DNA of 64,000 nt from Prostheceraeus crozeri (Eukaryota > Platyhelminthes > Polycladida > Euryleptidae), in contig CAJQUW010007530.1 in NCBI GenBank assembly GCA_907163375.1, positions 186,001-250,000 of the forward strand, read 5' to 3'. Below the pieces are notes generated by a model, which was given only the letters and a program-made list of their open reading frames with translations, searched no databases and was not told the DNA's origin. Positions 28,254-40,700 of this stretch are shown here, piece after piece (positions within the stretch are counted from its first letter, which is position 1; each line of letters starts with the position of its first letter). The position numbers were made by a program, and so were the translations under genes.

Positions 28254-28719
28254 ATTTAATGCCATTTTGATACCTGTCTTCATTTATATATACATATATA
28301 TATGTAACATAATATGCAAAGGCCACAAAGTACCATCCAGTAGCAAAAGTAGGCCTGTATTTTTGAGAATCGACACCGCAAAGTATCACTCGACAAAGCA
28401 TATGCATGTTGTCACCAAGAGCTTTTCGCCCGACAGTTGCGTTTTCGGCTTAAACACAATCTTAAGGAAGTTCTCGATATCCTTTAAAACCCAGATAAGC
28501 AATTCGCAGTAGGTTATGTACCGTACTGAGAGGAGATGAAGGCCAGTAGATTTTGGAAGGTCTATAACGATTACCTGCAAACATGATTCACTTGAATTCG
28601 CTTCAGTTCCACTGTCAAATATCACTTTTGTTTCGCAAAGTGACTGATGACTGAATTCAAATGCATATAAAAACTTCAAGCCGTAGCCTCGATGATTTCT
28701 GTCGGTTCCGACCTGTTCC
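28254..28719. other. No gene recognised
   Basis: Short TA-rich run at about 28,285-28,306, otherwise ordinary sequence without motifs. Confidence 0.4.
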
Positions 28720-28727
28720 CACCCCGG

Positions 28728-30457
28728 TAGTGATGAAAATTTTCCGGAAAATTTTGAATCAAAATTTTCCGTGGAAAATTATGGAAAAAATTGGAAAATT
28801 TTGAAAATATTGGAAAATTATGGAAAATTTTGAATGATTTGATTTTTTTGAAAGGCCCTATAATTTGAGCGCTTCCACTGCCGATAGGCAGCTACGTTCC
28901 AATAAATTGGGTCTGAAGCAGATGATTTCATCATTATTTCGATTAAAGCGATCGTAGCAATGCGAGTTCCGTCCGCGGATTTTGAACATTCTTTTGCCAC
29001 CAAAGGCTTGTGCTAATTTGTTAGCATTTTTAATTGTCAAACAGACACCGTTTGGCATAACGTGAATCTTGCTTTTCAATAGGGGTATAATTTCATGAAA
29101 TGTGAAAGATCTGGAGCAAAAATGATATATTTCATCTGGGAGTTTGCTAATTGTTTGCTTGAAAGTTAAGGTTTATTATGCAACGCATTTGATGCAGCGG
29201 TAGTGATGAAAATTTTCCGGGAAATTTTGAATCAAAATATTCCATGGAAAATTTTGGAAAAAAAATTTTTTTTTTTGTGAAATTTTGGAAAATTTTGAAA
29301 ATTCTGATTTTTTGTGATAGGCCCTATGCTTTGACCGCTTCCGCAGCCGAGGCAGCTACACACCAATAGAATGGGTCTAAAACTGGTGATTTTGATCATT
29401 ATTTTGAATAAAACGATTTTGAAAAATGAAAAAATTTGAATTTTTGTGATATAATTTTTACGTTTTCCATCATAGCAGAGGCATAGACACATCAATAGAA
29501 TTGTTCTAAAACTCTTGATTTCATCATATCATTTCGATTAAAACAATCGTAGCAATACGAATCCCGTCCGCGGATTTTTGAGCATTCCTTTGCCTGGCTT
29601 GTGGCAATTTGTTGGCATTTTTAATATTATAACACAGACATCTTTTGTGACAACGTGAATTTTTTTCCTTTACAATGGAGATATAATTTCATGCATTGTG
29701 AAAGATCTGGAGAAAAAATAATGCACTTTATTTGGGAGTTTGTTTATGGCTTGAAAGTTGAGCTTTATTATGCAGCCTTGATTGCAATGATACAAATTCT
29801 CCATATGTTGATGAACATGTGAAACACAAGTACACAGTCCAACACAGCATTATATATGAGCGACCATATATTGGAAGATATATAAGGACTGTAAACTCGT
29901 GAGATATTTGGAAACTAAAGATATCTGTGATGAGTAGAAGAATATCTATATGATAGCTTCTACCTTCTGGCGTATTGTCCGATATCTTCATGGAGGACAA
30001 ACTACACATTCGATATCCATTTCTAGCTGGTTCAGATAGTTCCCAATCGATTTCAGATCTACTTAAATGAATTTCAGACTTTTCCAGATGAATTGGAGAT
30101 TCTCCAGTTGAATCTAATATCCTTTCAAAGTTGAGTTTCTGACAGATATCTGAAATTCAAATAGAGAAATCTGAAATCCATTTAATGTCTAATATTCAGC
30201 TGGAAAGATCTGAAATAGACATAGAGGGTGCAGTTCGTTCCAAAAGTTAACATGCAGGGATGATAGAGAAGGTTTCGGTCTTTGAATATTACATAGTCTT
30301 TTCAAACGACTGCAACAAGCCTCCAAAACAATGGCAAAAACGTCAATCACCAGAAAAAAATTTCAAAATTTTCCATTGGAAAATTTTCCGGAAAATTTTG
30401 AAAAAATTGGAAAATTTTCCGGAAAATTTTCTGGAAAATTTTCCATTTGCATCACTA
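28728..30457 (-). mobile_element. Nonautonomous hAT-type element, copy 2, inverted and partly duplicated
   Basis: It starts TAGTGATG and ends CATCACTA with the 8-bp target duplication CACCCCGG (28,720-28,727 and 30,458-30,465). It is the inverse of copy 1 at 17,280-18,821. It contains an extra internal start TAGTGATG at 29,201, so 28,728-29,200 repeats the first part of the element. It lacks the MITE present in copy 1. Confidence 0.9.
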
Positions 30458-31253
30458 CACCCCGGTGAAAAAAAACTGTCGGGATCTGTCGGTAAATTGT
30501 CGCGTACGGCCCCGGGCGACTCCGGCTCCGAAACCCTAATAGGTTTATAGATGACATCATAGTAGGTCCTTTGACTGTCAAGTATTCATATTATACTGTT
30601 ATAGATGTCAGAGTTGGAAGTGGGTCGTGGGTCATGGGTCAGGTGGGTCACAAAATCGCGTGAGTCACGTGGGTCATGGGTCATGTTTTTCCGAAAAGTT
30701 GGTGGGTCAGGTGGGTCGTGGGTCAGACTTCGTTGACCCACTTCCAACCAGATTGACCCATGATAGATTTGGCAATCTCAAATGCTGTAAACTTCATTTA
30801 TTTGTATTCTTATCATTCATGAAAAATGATTAAGTCAGTGTCACTGAAAGGGGTGATAGATGCACACAGGCAAAATATGCAACACTATTGACTTTCACGA
30901 ACCTCATACAGTTTTGAAAGGGGCGGAATTCACACAAATTAAAGGCTCGAAAGCAATTGCTGCTGTCTACTGAGAGATGTTGGTTGTTTTTAATTGGTGG
31001 AGAGAAGTTGTTTGAGCACAATTGTGCATGCTCGATTCTTTGTTGTTATGTCTGACGATACCCAATGATGTGTGGCCTTGATTTCAGAGATACAGCTACT
31101 GAAGAAGTCAGGTATTCAGAGGTTTTATTCATCTTGAAAATTTTCTTGCAGTGCCAGCCGACCTTCGCTTTGCTTGTTTCGCTTGATTTTGTTGGTCTTC
31201 CGTAGAAAATATCCTCTGGTAGAGATTAGAATGGTAAATCTCGGGTAAAGATT

Positions 31254-31553
31254 AGTAGTGAAAACTGTGCCCTACTTGCGAGGGATAGGTACATGGATAG
31301 GTACATGTAAAATTTAGTGTTATCAATAGGTACATGGATAGGTACATGTATAATTCAGTGTTATGAATAGGAACATGTATGACATCTGTTTTACTGGATA
31401 GGTACATGTGTTCGGTACACTCGGTTGAGTACACTGTGTTTCGGAACGTCTATGAGCGAACTTGTGTGGTTTGGTTCTGAGTACTTGGGTACGTACCGAT
31501 AGACGTCCGTTGTTTGATTTTGAATGGGTTTGCTCAATTGCGACTATTGTGAC
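31254..31553. repeat. Left terminal inverted repeat of Polinton 2
   Basis: It pairs with 60,856-61,085 over its length. The left copy carries an extra internal tandem of GGATAGGTACATG-type units, making it about 70 bp longer. Confidence 0.95.
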
Positions 31554-31690
31554 AATTATTTTAAATGTAGCACTATTTAGATGTGAAACTTTACTGTGCA
31601 GTGATGATTTAGTTGCTCCCCAATAAGAAAACCAATTCCAGAACTATGTTTAAAATGAAAAAGACAAGAGATTTACAATGTAAGTTTAAT

Positions 31691-31981
31691 TTATGCATTA
31701 AAAATAAATGATGGATACAGATCACGTCCCTCAGGCGACTCCATGATCTTCAGGAAGTCATCACACCATTCATGAAATGTCTGATTGTTGCTAAAGTCAT
31801 GGTCATACTCGTGTACCGGACACTTCACTAGTAGTCCACTCCGCCTTTGAAGTGCTGACACAGTCAAGGTTTTCCACAGGGCCACTTTGCAGCCGCAACA
31901 GAGATGCATGGTCATGTCCAACTGACCTGCCATAATGACTTGGCTGTCATTTTGAAAATAAAATAATGGTTTTGAGGACAT
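31691..31981 (-). CDS. Hypothetical Polinton protein, Cys/His-containing (96 aa)
   Basis: A 96-residue frame next to the left terminal repeat. HLCCGCKVALW, KCPVHEYDHDF and HEWC suggest a metal site. A TATATAAAGG box lies 56 nt upstream on the same strand (32,037-32,046), which supports a real gene. The right-end protein at 59,529-60,023 also has a CCMCC cluster, so the two outermost genes may be distant relatives. No family recognised. Confidence 0.5.
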   Translation of the reverse strand: MSSKPLFYFQNDSQVIMAGQLDMTMHLCCGCKVALWKTLTVSALQRRSGLLVKCPVHEYDHDFSNNQTFHEWCDDFLKIMESPEGRDLYPSFIFNA

Positions 31982-32036
31982 GCTTCTTGTTATGGAACGT
32001 TGAGGATAAGTACTTAACAGTTTGGAACAATGACAT

Positions 32037-32046
32037 CCTTTATATA
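32037..32046 (-). promoter_or_regulatory. TATA box for the 96-aa gene
   Basis: TATATAAAGG on the minus strand, part of the recurring core promoter of this element; it may also act in a divergent pair with the plus-strand gene at 32,186. Confidence 0.5.
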
Positions 32047-32185
32047 GTTATATATTCTTTAGGGAAGTTCGGTACCTCTCCGATTGGCTGTTAGGATTTC
32101 AAAGTCCGAGGTTTGTACCAATTCTTATCAAAGGTTCTAATCCTCACGTTTACAAGTTACAATTATTTTAAATCTACAAGTCACA

Positions 32186-32647
32186 ATGGATCGCAAACAG
32201 GAAGCCGCAGTTGAGAACGGTACTGCTGATCGTACCACTTCGCCAGTGGAACGTAGCAATACACCTCCCCAATCTCCGATGGAGCGATCGACAACACCAA
32301 ACGAGCCGGTGGTGTTCACCCAAGCCCCTGCATCGCCCGACTACTCGAGTGATGAAGATAGTGACGTATCAATCGAGACGATGCGTCACATGAATAAGAA
32401 GTCCATGCGAACGCCACTTTATGGAAGGGTCACGGTCAAAGTGAAGAACGCCCCGAAAAAGTACCACACCAAACAGGTCTTCATGCGAATGGAGCCGAAC
32501 GAGCGGAACCTCACAACCGCTCTCGAATTTTCGGTCATCGACCTTGACACACCACGTCGCTGTCCCTGTGCGCCCAAAAAGACCAGGATTCATGTGCAAG
32601 TGGACTTGAAAAAACTTGTACCCTTTCCTTACCTTGATGACATTTAG
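32186..32647 (+). CDS. Hypothetical Polinton protein, Ser/Pro/acidic N-terminus (153 aa)
   Basis: A 153-residue frame whose N-terminal half is disordered, with TTSPVERSNTPPQSPMERS-type repeats and a YSSDEDSDVS acidic patch, likely phosphorylated. The C-terminal half is folded-looking and basic, alternating strands (GRVTVKVKNAPKKYH, ALEFSVIDLD, RIHVQVDLKKLV). It resembles the style of the spliced gene downstream. Divergent from the 96-aa gene. No family recognised; a regulatory early protein is possible. Confidence 0.55.
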   Translation: MDRKQEAAVENGTADRTTSPVERSNTPPQSPMERSTTPNEPVVFTQAPASPDYSSDEDSDVSIETMRHMNKKSMRTPLYGRVTVKVKNAPKKYHTKQVFMRMEPNERNLTTALEFSVIDLDTPRRCPCAPKKTRIHVQVDLKKLVPFPYLDDI

Positions 32648-33450
32648 TGTGTTTTTTTCTTAATCTCTTCATTTAATATTCATTTGTATATATGAACAGA
32701 CTTGTTTTATCATTTCACAAATCGGTCTTCAATTAAGGTCTGAATGGGAAAGGGGAATAACTATCTACAATTAATGATGTTCAATAACTGAATTGAAACA
32801 AAAAATCAAATATGAAGACTTCAACTTGAAATACATAGGAACATATAACTTTTAAAGAAACAGTTATGTTGTTAATTTTAAAATGCTTGTAGCAGTCCAG
32901 GATGATATCATACATGTGTCATACACGCCACCATAAAAATGAGAATGAAAAGACCTTTCGAATGATATAAGGTATGTACCTATTCGATGGGAAAATCCTA
33001 GTTGTATGCAACTGTATGCAAGCAGACAAATGTTAGATTTTACAGACAGATGACAGATGTTAAATTCACTAAGTTTTTAGCCCATTCTTTAAAAACATGT
33101 AGCTCTCTAGTTATATGTCATACATGTGTCATACAATACACCATTAGAATCATCATGAAAAGAGCATTCGAATGATATATTGTATGTACCCATTTGATGA
33201 AAAAATCCTAGTTGTATGCATCTGTATACAACTTGAAAAATTCCAAGTTTTTTTACAAAAATGACTAAGTTTACAAATTTTCAAAGTTAAAGTTTTACAA
33301 CTAAAAATGACCATAATATACAAACCTCTACACTTGACCTTGACCTTAGACCTGACCTTGACCTTTGACCTTCATACACTTCATACACGGCGGGGGGGCC
33401 TCAAAATTTCTCGGGCACTTCACGCCCTCGAAATTTTTCGAATTATAGGG

Positions 33451-33495
33451 TAAATAAATTTTCGAGTGCGCTTCGCGCACTCGAAAATTTATTTA
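33451..33495. repeat. Perfect hairpin, 21-bp stem and TTC loop
   Basis: The arms at 33,451-33,471 and 33,475-33,495 are exact reverse complements, ending GAGTGCGC-TTC-GCGCACTC. Confidence 0.95.
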
Positions 33496-33533
33496 TCCAT
33501 GGGTTCCGGGTGCCATAGATACTCTTCTTGCTT

Positions 33534-33575
33534 CCCTAACCCTAACCTTAACCCTAACCCTAACCCTTAACCCTA
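33534..33575. repeat. Interstitial telomere-like CCCTAA array
   Basis: About seven CCCTAA/CCTTAA units in a row, i.e. TTAGGG on the other strand. Confidence 0.9.
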
Positions 33576-33994
33576 GTATTTTAATTTGATTATTTAAATT
33601 TTGGCGCGAAATTCAAATTTTCGAAAAAGTCTTTAAATTTGATTATTCGCATTTTGGCGCGAAATTTGAATTTTCGAAATTTAGCGCTTAATTCAAATTT
33701 TAATGTTCTATTCAAATCACACGTTTTATATCTTCAAATATGAATCATTATATGACTATTAATAATAACATGCATATCAAATAATACATCAGTCCATCAG
33801 TTCATATTAATTTGAATTCACTCTACTGTTTACATGTAGAAATCTTTCAACACATATGATGGCACTTCCATTTCTAAGGTTAAAAATAAACCAGCTGTTC
33901 CAATTCTTGTTTGAGTTATCAATTTTGTTTGACCGTACCAATTCCAGGATGTGATGTCATAAGGTCTTTGTTCATAGTTGCTTTGTCAATTTCA

Positions 33995-34003
33995 TATATA
34001 AAG
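33995..34003 (+). promoter_or_regulatory. TATA box of the spliced gene
   Basis: TATATAAAG, followed by a non-coding first exon of about 80 nt whose donor (GTGAGT) is at 34,107 and whose acceptor is at 34,744-34,745, just before the ATG at 34,748. Confidence 0.5.
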
Positions 34004-34747
34004 AAGTTGCACACAACGAATTTTCATTCATTTTCGAATAATTCAGTGTCCATAGCAGACGTCGTTCTTCGTTCCTACGTTCTCCGGTTCTTATTACAAT
34101 TCTGAAGTGAGTTTCATTGTCATGTTGTGCTACTTTATAGGATATTCGGGAGTAGGAACATTATTAAGTTTTTATAACCAAATAGCTTGAAATATAGAAG
34201 CTTGGGTTTTTAGGATAGGAACACTTTATGTTATATTATTAACCATGTTTTTTTAATTTTTCATCCTATATTAAGTCATTGAGCGAGAGACATGAATATA
34301 TCAGTTTAAATGTAAGTGTATTTGGATCAACAAGATTTTCACAGTTTGTAAATAAATAAAAAGATACCTAAATAAAGCCTTCGTCCATTTTAAATATTCA
34401 GTCTGTCATCTGCTAACAGATGTATAAAATTCAAGCTTGTTTAATTAAACAAATTGAGGATTGGTTGAAATTTTCGAAATTTCACTTTCATTCCATTAAA
34501 TTCATTTCGAAATTAAATAATTTCAAGACAGCTACTTGTAAATTTCAACTCTTTCTATGAGCAAACCGTTTTCGAATGAAAATTAAACTTTCGACTTTCG
34601 GTTTCAATTTCAACTTCAGATTTCAATTCTTTCTAAAAGTTATTCAATATCAAGGTAGTACTTCATAGAGTTTTGTTGATGATATATAAATGAGTTCTCA
34701 TTTAATAAGAGATAAAATTATAATCAAATTTTTTTTCCTCTATAGAG

Positions 34748-36805
34748 ATGGTCCGACAAGAGCGTCTTGCACGACAGCGCCTAATTTTTCACTTCTGTGA
34801 AACATGCCAATTACCCGTTCGACATGCTAACAAGAGCGGTCACAAGAACTGCATCTTCAAAAGTGACTGCACGTATCTGTACTGCCTAACTTGCAAGTCA
34901 TATAAACGGAGTAATGAAAAGGTTAATACCGAAGCCTCTAAGGCATTCATTGAAAAACACACACCATGTGCTCAGCAAAGTGGGAGGAAGGGCATCAACC
35001 TCACCTCAAAGGCTGAAAAGAGGAGGTTGGAGCGGTTATTTCAAAAGGAGAGGCCGATGGAAGGTGTCCATTCACAGGTTGATGAGCCTAAAGCAATAAA
35101 GAAACCTATCAAGTCCCGAGTCCCAAAGAAAGCCCCCAAGTCACGACAGTTCATCGATGACACCTTAAGTGATTTTGAGGTGAGTTCTGCCAATCATACA
35201 TAATACCTCAAAGGATAGCTTCTTAAAACCGAATGAATTAATTATTGGTCCATTATACATAAAAACATATATCGTTTAAACCTTTCAGGATAATGATGAG
35301 ATGCCTCCTCCTAAGAAGACCAAGGTCTTAATTCAGAAAAAGATCGTCACTAAAAATGTGAGAATACATTTACTCCATTAATTATTCTACCATGTAAAAA
35401 GTATTTCAACATTGTCACAACATTTCAGAGTGAGTTGCCTCAACAGACTTGTGTCAGTTTTGAAGAGGAGAAAGCGGCTGAATGCTTGAGAAATGTAAGT
35501 ATTAAAGTTATTCATAAGCTCTTTATGTGAAATTGAATATGTTCTTTTCTTCAGCTGTTTACAGGTGTGAACAGTATACCCCGTTTGCCTACACCGGAGA
35601 AGAAGTGTCTTCCTAGTCCCGTAAGTGTCATTGTTTAGTTATTTGTCAATAAAATTTCTCAATGCATGAAGTATTTCCAAGAACATGTATGCTTCTCAAT
35701 GAGTTGCGAACATGTTATCTTATTTTTCTCTGCAGGTTGTGCGGTCGCTGTCCCTCAGGAAGCACCGAAGTTTTCTTTCGACGCCAGCGACGAGTACATC
35801 GGTGGAAGATAACAAGGAGAAGCCATATTCGATTCGGGAGTCTTCATCAGAGGACGATGAAACCTCGTCAATGACTTCATCTGATGAGGAAACTTCGTCA
35901 GCGACTTCTTCCTCGACATCTTCTTCCGATGAGGATGATGATCCTGTTACAAATGTAAGTATCAAAGTTGGTCAACTGCATGAGTACAGAATTTTCTATT
36001 AAAATATGTTTTTTGTTTGTAATAGATTGATTTATCTTTTAGAATGACTCGTTGCCCCTTGAGAGAGAGATTGGATCCGGTCAGAAGGTCACAATCCAGC
36101 CGGAGGTAAGAGAAATTCACTTTTGTATCTCATCAATGGTAAAATGCTAAATAGATGATAAACAATTGTTTCTTTCGATTACAGGACTCTGCGATGTGTG
36201 CATCTCAGGAGGAGGTGTCATTCAGCCGCATCCGGGCTTCTCCGAGCTGGAGTGTGCGCCTTCCATTATCACCGATGATGACACTGGCTCCGTTATCTCC
36301 ACTACGTCCTTCCTCCTCGATCCCAGCCGCAGCTCCTTCCTCTCCGATCCCAGCCGCAGCTCCTTCCTCTCTGATCCCAGCCGCAGATCCTTCCCCTCAC
36401 GCTGCTGCGCCCGTACCTCCAGCTGCTCTCCCTGTTCGGAAGTACAATGTGGATCTCGACGCGACAGTAGAAGAGGTACAACACGAGATACAAGACGTTG
36501 AGGTACAACTCCGTCGTTGCCAAGAGCGCCTAAAGGAGGTTGAGGCCCGCGAGGTGAAGTTGAAGGAGGACAATAGAGGTTTGATTGAGTCTCTAAGAAA
36601 TATTACTCAATCAAACCTCCTGTTGGCCTCCCAAGTAACCACCAGCCAACAGCATAACAAAGAAACGCTTGTGCACCTCGAATGTTTCCAAAATGGCATC
36701 AGAAAAGTGCGCCTTACGAGGATGGACGATTTGGGTGGCTGTAGTGGCAGCTGCAGTCACATAAAACTCTACCATAGTGGCATTGTCAAATGTGTTAAAC
36801 TGTAA
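34748..36805 (+). CDS. Multi-exon Polinton 2 gene, zinc-binding N-terminus and coiled-coil C-terminus
   Basis: Predicted coding exons are 34,748-35,179, 35,289-35,357, 35,429-35,494, 35,555-35,620, 35,736-35,954, 36,043-36,105 and 36,185-36,805. Every intron has GT-AG ends and falls between codons (phase 0), and several exons are only 63-69 bp. The N-terminus has Cys/His pairs (HFCETCQLPV, HKNC, CTYLYCLTC) suggesting zinc binding. Middle exons are basic then very acidic and Ser-rich. The last exon has tandem IPAAAPSS-type repeats and a long coiled coil. I recognise no family. Spliced genes are unusual for Polintons, so a gene captured from a host, or a regulator, is possible. Confidence 0.6.
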
Positions 36806-36919
36806 CTTTATTACTTTGCCTTCCATTTTCTTATATTTTGAAAAAAAATAATTGTTGAAATTGTATGTGTTTTCTCTTTACAACAGATCGGAACATATGG
36901 TATTGGCTGGTGATGACGC

Positions 36920-36950
36920 TGACGTCATTAGATGGTAGATGTATATAAGG
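36920..36950 (+). promoter_or_regulatory. CRE-like site and TATA box upstream of polB
   Basis: TGACGTCA (36,920-36,927), a perfect CREB/ATF-type palindrome, then TATATAAGG (36,942-36,950), 31 nt before the polB ATG at 36,981. Confidence 0.55.
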
Positions 36951-36980
36951 GCTTGCTAATTTCAATCCTCATCAATAATC

Positions 36981-37795
36981 ATGGTTGTCTGTACCAAGTG
37001 TGGAAAAGTATTTACTCTCATAGGCAATTTGCATGGTCATGAAAAATTTTGTAAGTTAGGAAAAACGTATCAATGTAGCAAGTGTCCATATAAGACGAAT
37101 AGGATGGATAATCTTAAGAGGCATAAACTTGTATGCAATAATAAACCGAATGATAGCATAACAGAGTCAAATTCAAATAATCAAAATAGATCTACTTCTA
37201 AGCCAACAACCAGCGCTTCAACTAACATACAAAACTTTATGCAATACTGCTCTCGCTGTGGCAAAACGTATAACTCTATTAGTAGATCTCGACAGCATAT
37301 GAATGTACATAATACAAATAGTGAGATGAATATGCATAATAACTATGGAACTGTTAGTCTCAGCGAAAGCGCACTCAATGGCCACGCACGTGTATATGAT
37401 ATCACACCAACAACACCTACTTTGGACATAACATCATTCTTAGAAAGCATGCGTTCCATGTTAGGGAATTTTGTGTCTGACTTACTAAGGGGCTATCAAT
37501 TGCGCGGTCGTCTGATTGCACAAATTCGTTATGTCCGTTCTAATCCTCAAGAAGAAGAAACTGGTCTCGCACACTTTACCTCATCATGCTCAAACTATAT
37601 TTATGACTATAATTCTTGGTTTCAGGATCATCTAAATAGCTTAATAAATCATATTGAAGCCTTCACAAAAAAGGGTAGCAATTGGATTATAGATGATATA
37701 CAAAATATAGAGTTCAATGTAATAACAAGTCCAATACTGTCAGGTGGACAATCATTTCCTCTACCAAAGAAGTTAAAAAACTCTAAGGCTGTCAT
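36981..37795 (+). pseudogene. polB: Polinton 2 DNA polymerase, N-terminal part (up to the hAT insertion)
   Basis: Starts at the ATG of MVVCTKCGKVFTLIGNLHGH. Three C2H2-type fingers are visible (CTKC..HEKFC, CSKC..HKLVC, CSRC..H..H). The region then has the leader typical of Polinton polymerases, ending in FPLPKKLKNSKAVI. A hAT element follows directly. The rest of the gene continues beyond it at 40,943 and 43,557. Fossil. Confidence 0.85.
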
Positions 37796-40700
37796 CAGGG
37801 GCGTCGTGCGCCGCAAAAACTTGAGCAGGCCCATTTTTGTGACATCATTGCTCATAAGTTTATGGGTCCACGCCACACCATTGACTTTCACCCGTGACCG
37901 TGACCCTTGCTGTCAACCCCCATGGGCCTGTAGGCCTATAAATGTACATATTTTGAATTTTCTATTTCTTGCTATTCTGATTGTTGAATTCTAATTCATT
38001 CATTCGCCCTTTTACACTGTTTAAAGTGATAGCAACAGAGTTAAGATAAACAAGTTTTATATTTCATTATCTCTGAAAAATTACGTGATACACGTAGACA
38101 ACACACCGCTTTGGAGATATCTGAAACTCAGCTATTTAACAATTCAATCTTCGAAAATACGATTGACAAGGGAAACAATCTACCTACTGAATATTATAAG
38201 CTGGTACTCTCACAAAATCTGGTGGTGTGGATCGAAAACAATTCAAAAAAGCAGATACTGTTAAAAGACATAGGTCTACATGCAAACAAAATATCACTGT
38301 GTATGCCTAAACAAGGAAGTGGTGTAGTGCATGTGTTTCACATGATCAAGAAAACAATAACGAGGATGAAAAAGCTTGTAAAAATGATGCTGTGAAGTCT
38401 AACAATTAAGCATAAAAAGTACAACTGGTTATGAGGAAAATTACACGTTTACAAAAAATGATTCTAAGAAAATCTGTTGGCATGGCATGGATTCATCAGT
38501 TGTCTTTGGATTCAGTCACACAAAAATCGGTAAAACAAATTTCGGTGCTATGAAGGCAGTTCATGCACAAAAAATTAAATTGGTTGAGGGTAAACTACAC
38601 GTCAACAAAAAATGATTCTAAAAAAATCTATCGGCATGGTATCATGGATTTCATCAATCGTCTTTGGATTTCATGGCACAAGCACAAACTTGGGATAAGC
38701 TATGAACTTACATTGTTAGATCTAGCAATAAAAACGAGAATAGGAAATTTCTGTGTTATACACGTACATGTACAAGTAAACGTCACACAATTATGTGTAT
38801 ATATACACCGGCAATACACATGTAGGCCTACCGGTATAGGCCTCTACATGTAAACTGCATGCATTACATTTGAAATGTTTCATAAAAGCAGCTTGCACAC
38901 TTGTAATTGTATAGGCCTAATGTTGCTGATATGCAAGGCTACTAACACTAAGTGTAATCAGAGTGCTTTCATACCTACAATGTAGAAAAACCGATTTACA
39001 ACTTGAAGTATAGACTGGTCTTCAAATACACTGCTTGCACGTACATACAATTGATTTCTTCTTGTATAGGCCTAGTTAGTTTTATGTCCTAAATCTTAAA
39101 TCTACGGGTACATGTAGATAGGCATATAGAGACCACAAGTAAAGAGCTGCTTTTATGATAGATTTCGCACAGTGGAAAAGCTATTTGCGACCCTCAGCAA
39201 ATGATTCCCAGAAGTAGTCCCGGCAAGCGGCCAGTGATAGCTTCTGGGATCGAGCTGCTTCAACTGCAATGATCATCAAGTCATTTAGACGGTCCTGGTT
39301 CATTGTGGTTCTTAAGTTGTTTTTAACAAACTTCAACGCGGAAAAAGAACGCTCACAAGATGATGATGTTACGGGCAAAGTCAGTACAAGGCGGTACAAC
39401 TTGGCTAAAGATGCAAGCATTTTGTGCTGATTGTTATTTACCATGTACAAATATAAGTTGTGCACACCATTTGGTGCGGTTTGCGTTGAAGATAAATGGT
39501 GCACAAAAAGTTGGTATTCCGCTTTAAGCGTATCTGAACATGGAATATCACGGGGATAAAATGTTGCCAGTGTCAACAAAGAATTCAAATTCTGAAGTGA
39601 CGGCGACTCAAGAGCTTGTATTGATTTCAATAGTGGATTTAGTTCAATACTAAATCGTGATTGCAAAGCATTGAGCATGAGATCTATGACCTCATAGTAG
39701 AATTCAATGGGACATTCCTGTTTAAAATCAAAGCAGGTCTGATTTGCAGAATTTGCATCGATTCTTGAGGACACCTTTCTGCGACGGGGAGCAATAACTT
39801 CAACGCCAATGCTTCCTACCATTGATTCGGCTCGATCCCAATATTCATCATATTTCTCTTGATTTCTCTGAGATTGAATTGCAACGATCAATGCTTCAAC
39901 AAGGGATTTGAAAAAATTTCAACGAACACTGTTAGACAGAGACAAAATTTGAAATTCATGCTATTGTGAAGAGAAATTGCATTTCCAGCAGTATCTGAGT
40001 CGTACTTTGCATCTGTCGAAATGTCATTTAGCGTCCGTGCAACTGCGGTGATATTGTTCGCCAACACAGTGCAATTTTGGGAACGTGAACACCAACGAGT
40101 AGTACTCAGTGACGTCAATGTACCTGTATGATGCACCGTCTCATCATTGTCATCCTTAGACTGCTCATCTTTTTGAATCTCTTTAAAGAGACCGTGTCGT
40201 TTGGTCGAGTGTTCAATAAAATCGTACAATTTCTGCGCAACACCGAAAAAGTTACGTGCAGTAACGTTGTGCGAACAGGTATCAACAACTACTAAATTCA
40301 AGCGATGGACATAACAATGTACAAAGTGTGCCTCTGAACAATGTTCCTTCACACGAGCCTGTAATCCACGATATTGCCCCGCCATTGTCGCACACCCATC
40401 GTATCCCTGACCACGCAATTTGCTCATGCTTAGATCATATTTATTCAATAATGAGCACAATTGGTTATACAGGCTTTTACCGTCAGCGTGTTCTGCATGT
40501 GACGTATCTAGCAAGGCTTCAATCACGTCACCCTCTTCTTTCACAAATCGAATAATCATTGAGAGCTGGTCTTTCTTGCTTGCATCAGGAGTAGTGTCAA
40601 GGCATATGGCGAAGTACACAGCATCCTTTATTTCCTTGACTATATCTTCGCGAAGAAGCTGAGCACTACTGTGGATCATCTCATTCTGAGAGGTTGGTGA

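Larger units (their letters stand above)
32650..33990. other. Long non-coding stretch in Polinton 2
   Basis: No gene. It holds two diverged direct copies of a roughly 140-bp segment (about 32,885-33,029 and 33,102-33,236), repeated TTGACCTT units (33,330-33,375), a 21-bp-stem hairpin, a telomere-like array and a GGCGCGAAATT-containing direct repeat (about 33,585-33,682). It could hold a regulatory or replication function. Confidence 0.6.

Noticed and set aside
30625-30760. GTGGGTC repeats as a CRISPR-like array
   Set aside because: Units are short and irregular with no spacers of constant size; they belong to the ends of the hAT-type element.
38111-38395. Plus-strand frame in the left part of the hAT element
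   Set aside because: No domain recognised and it is opposite in strand to the transposase; probably chance or a remnant of unrelated DNA.
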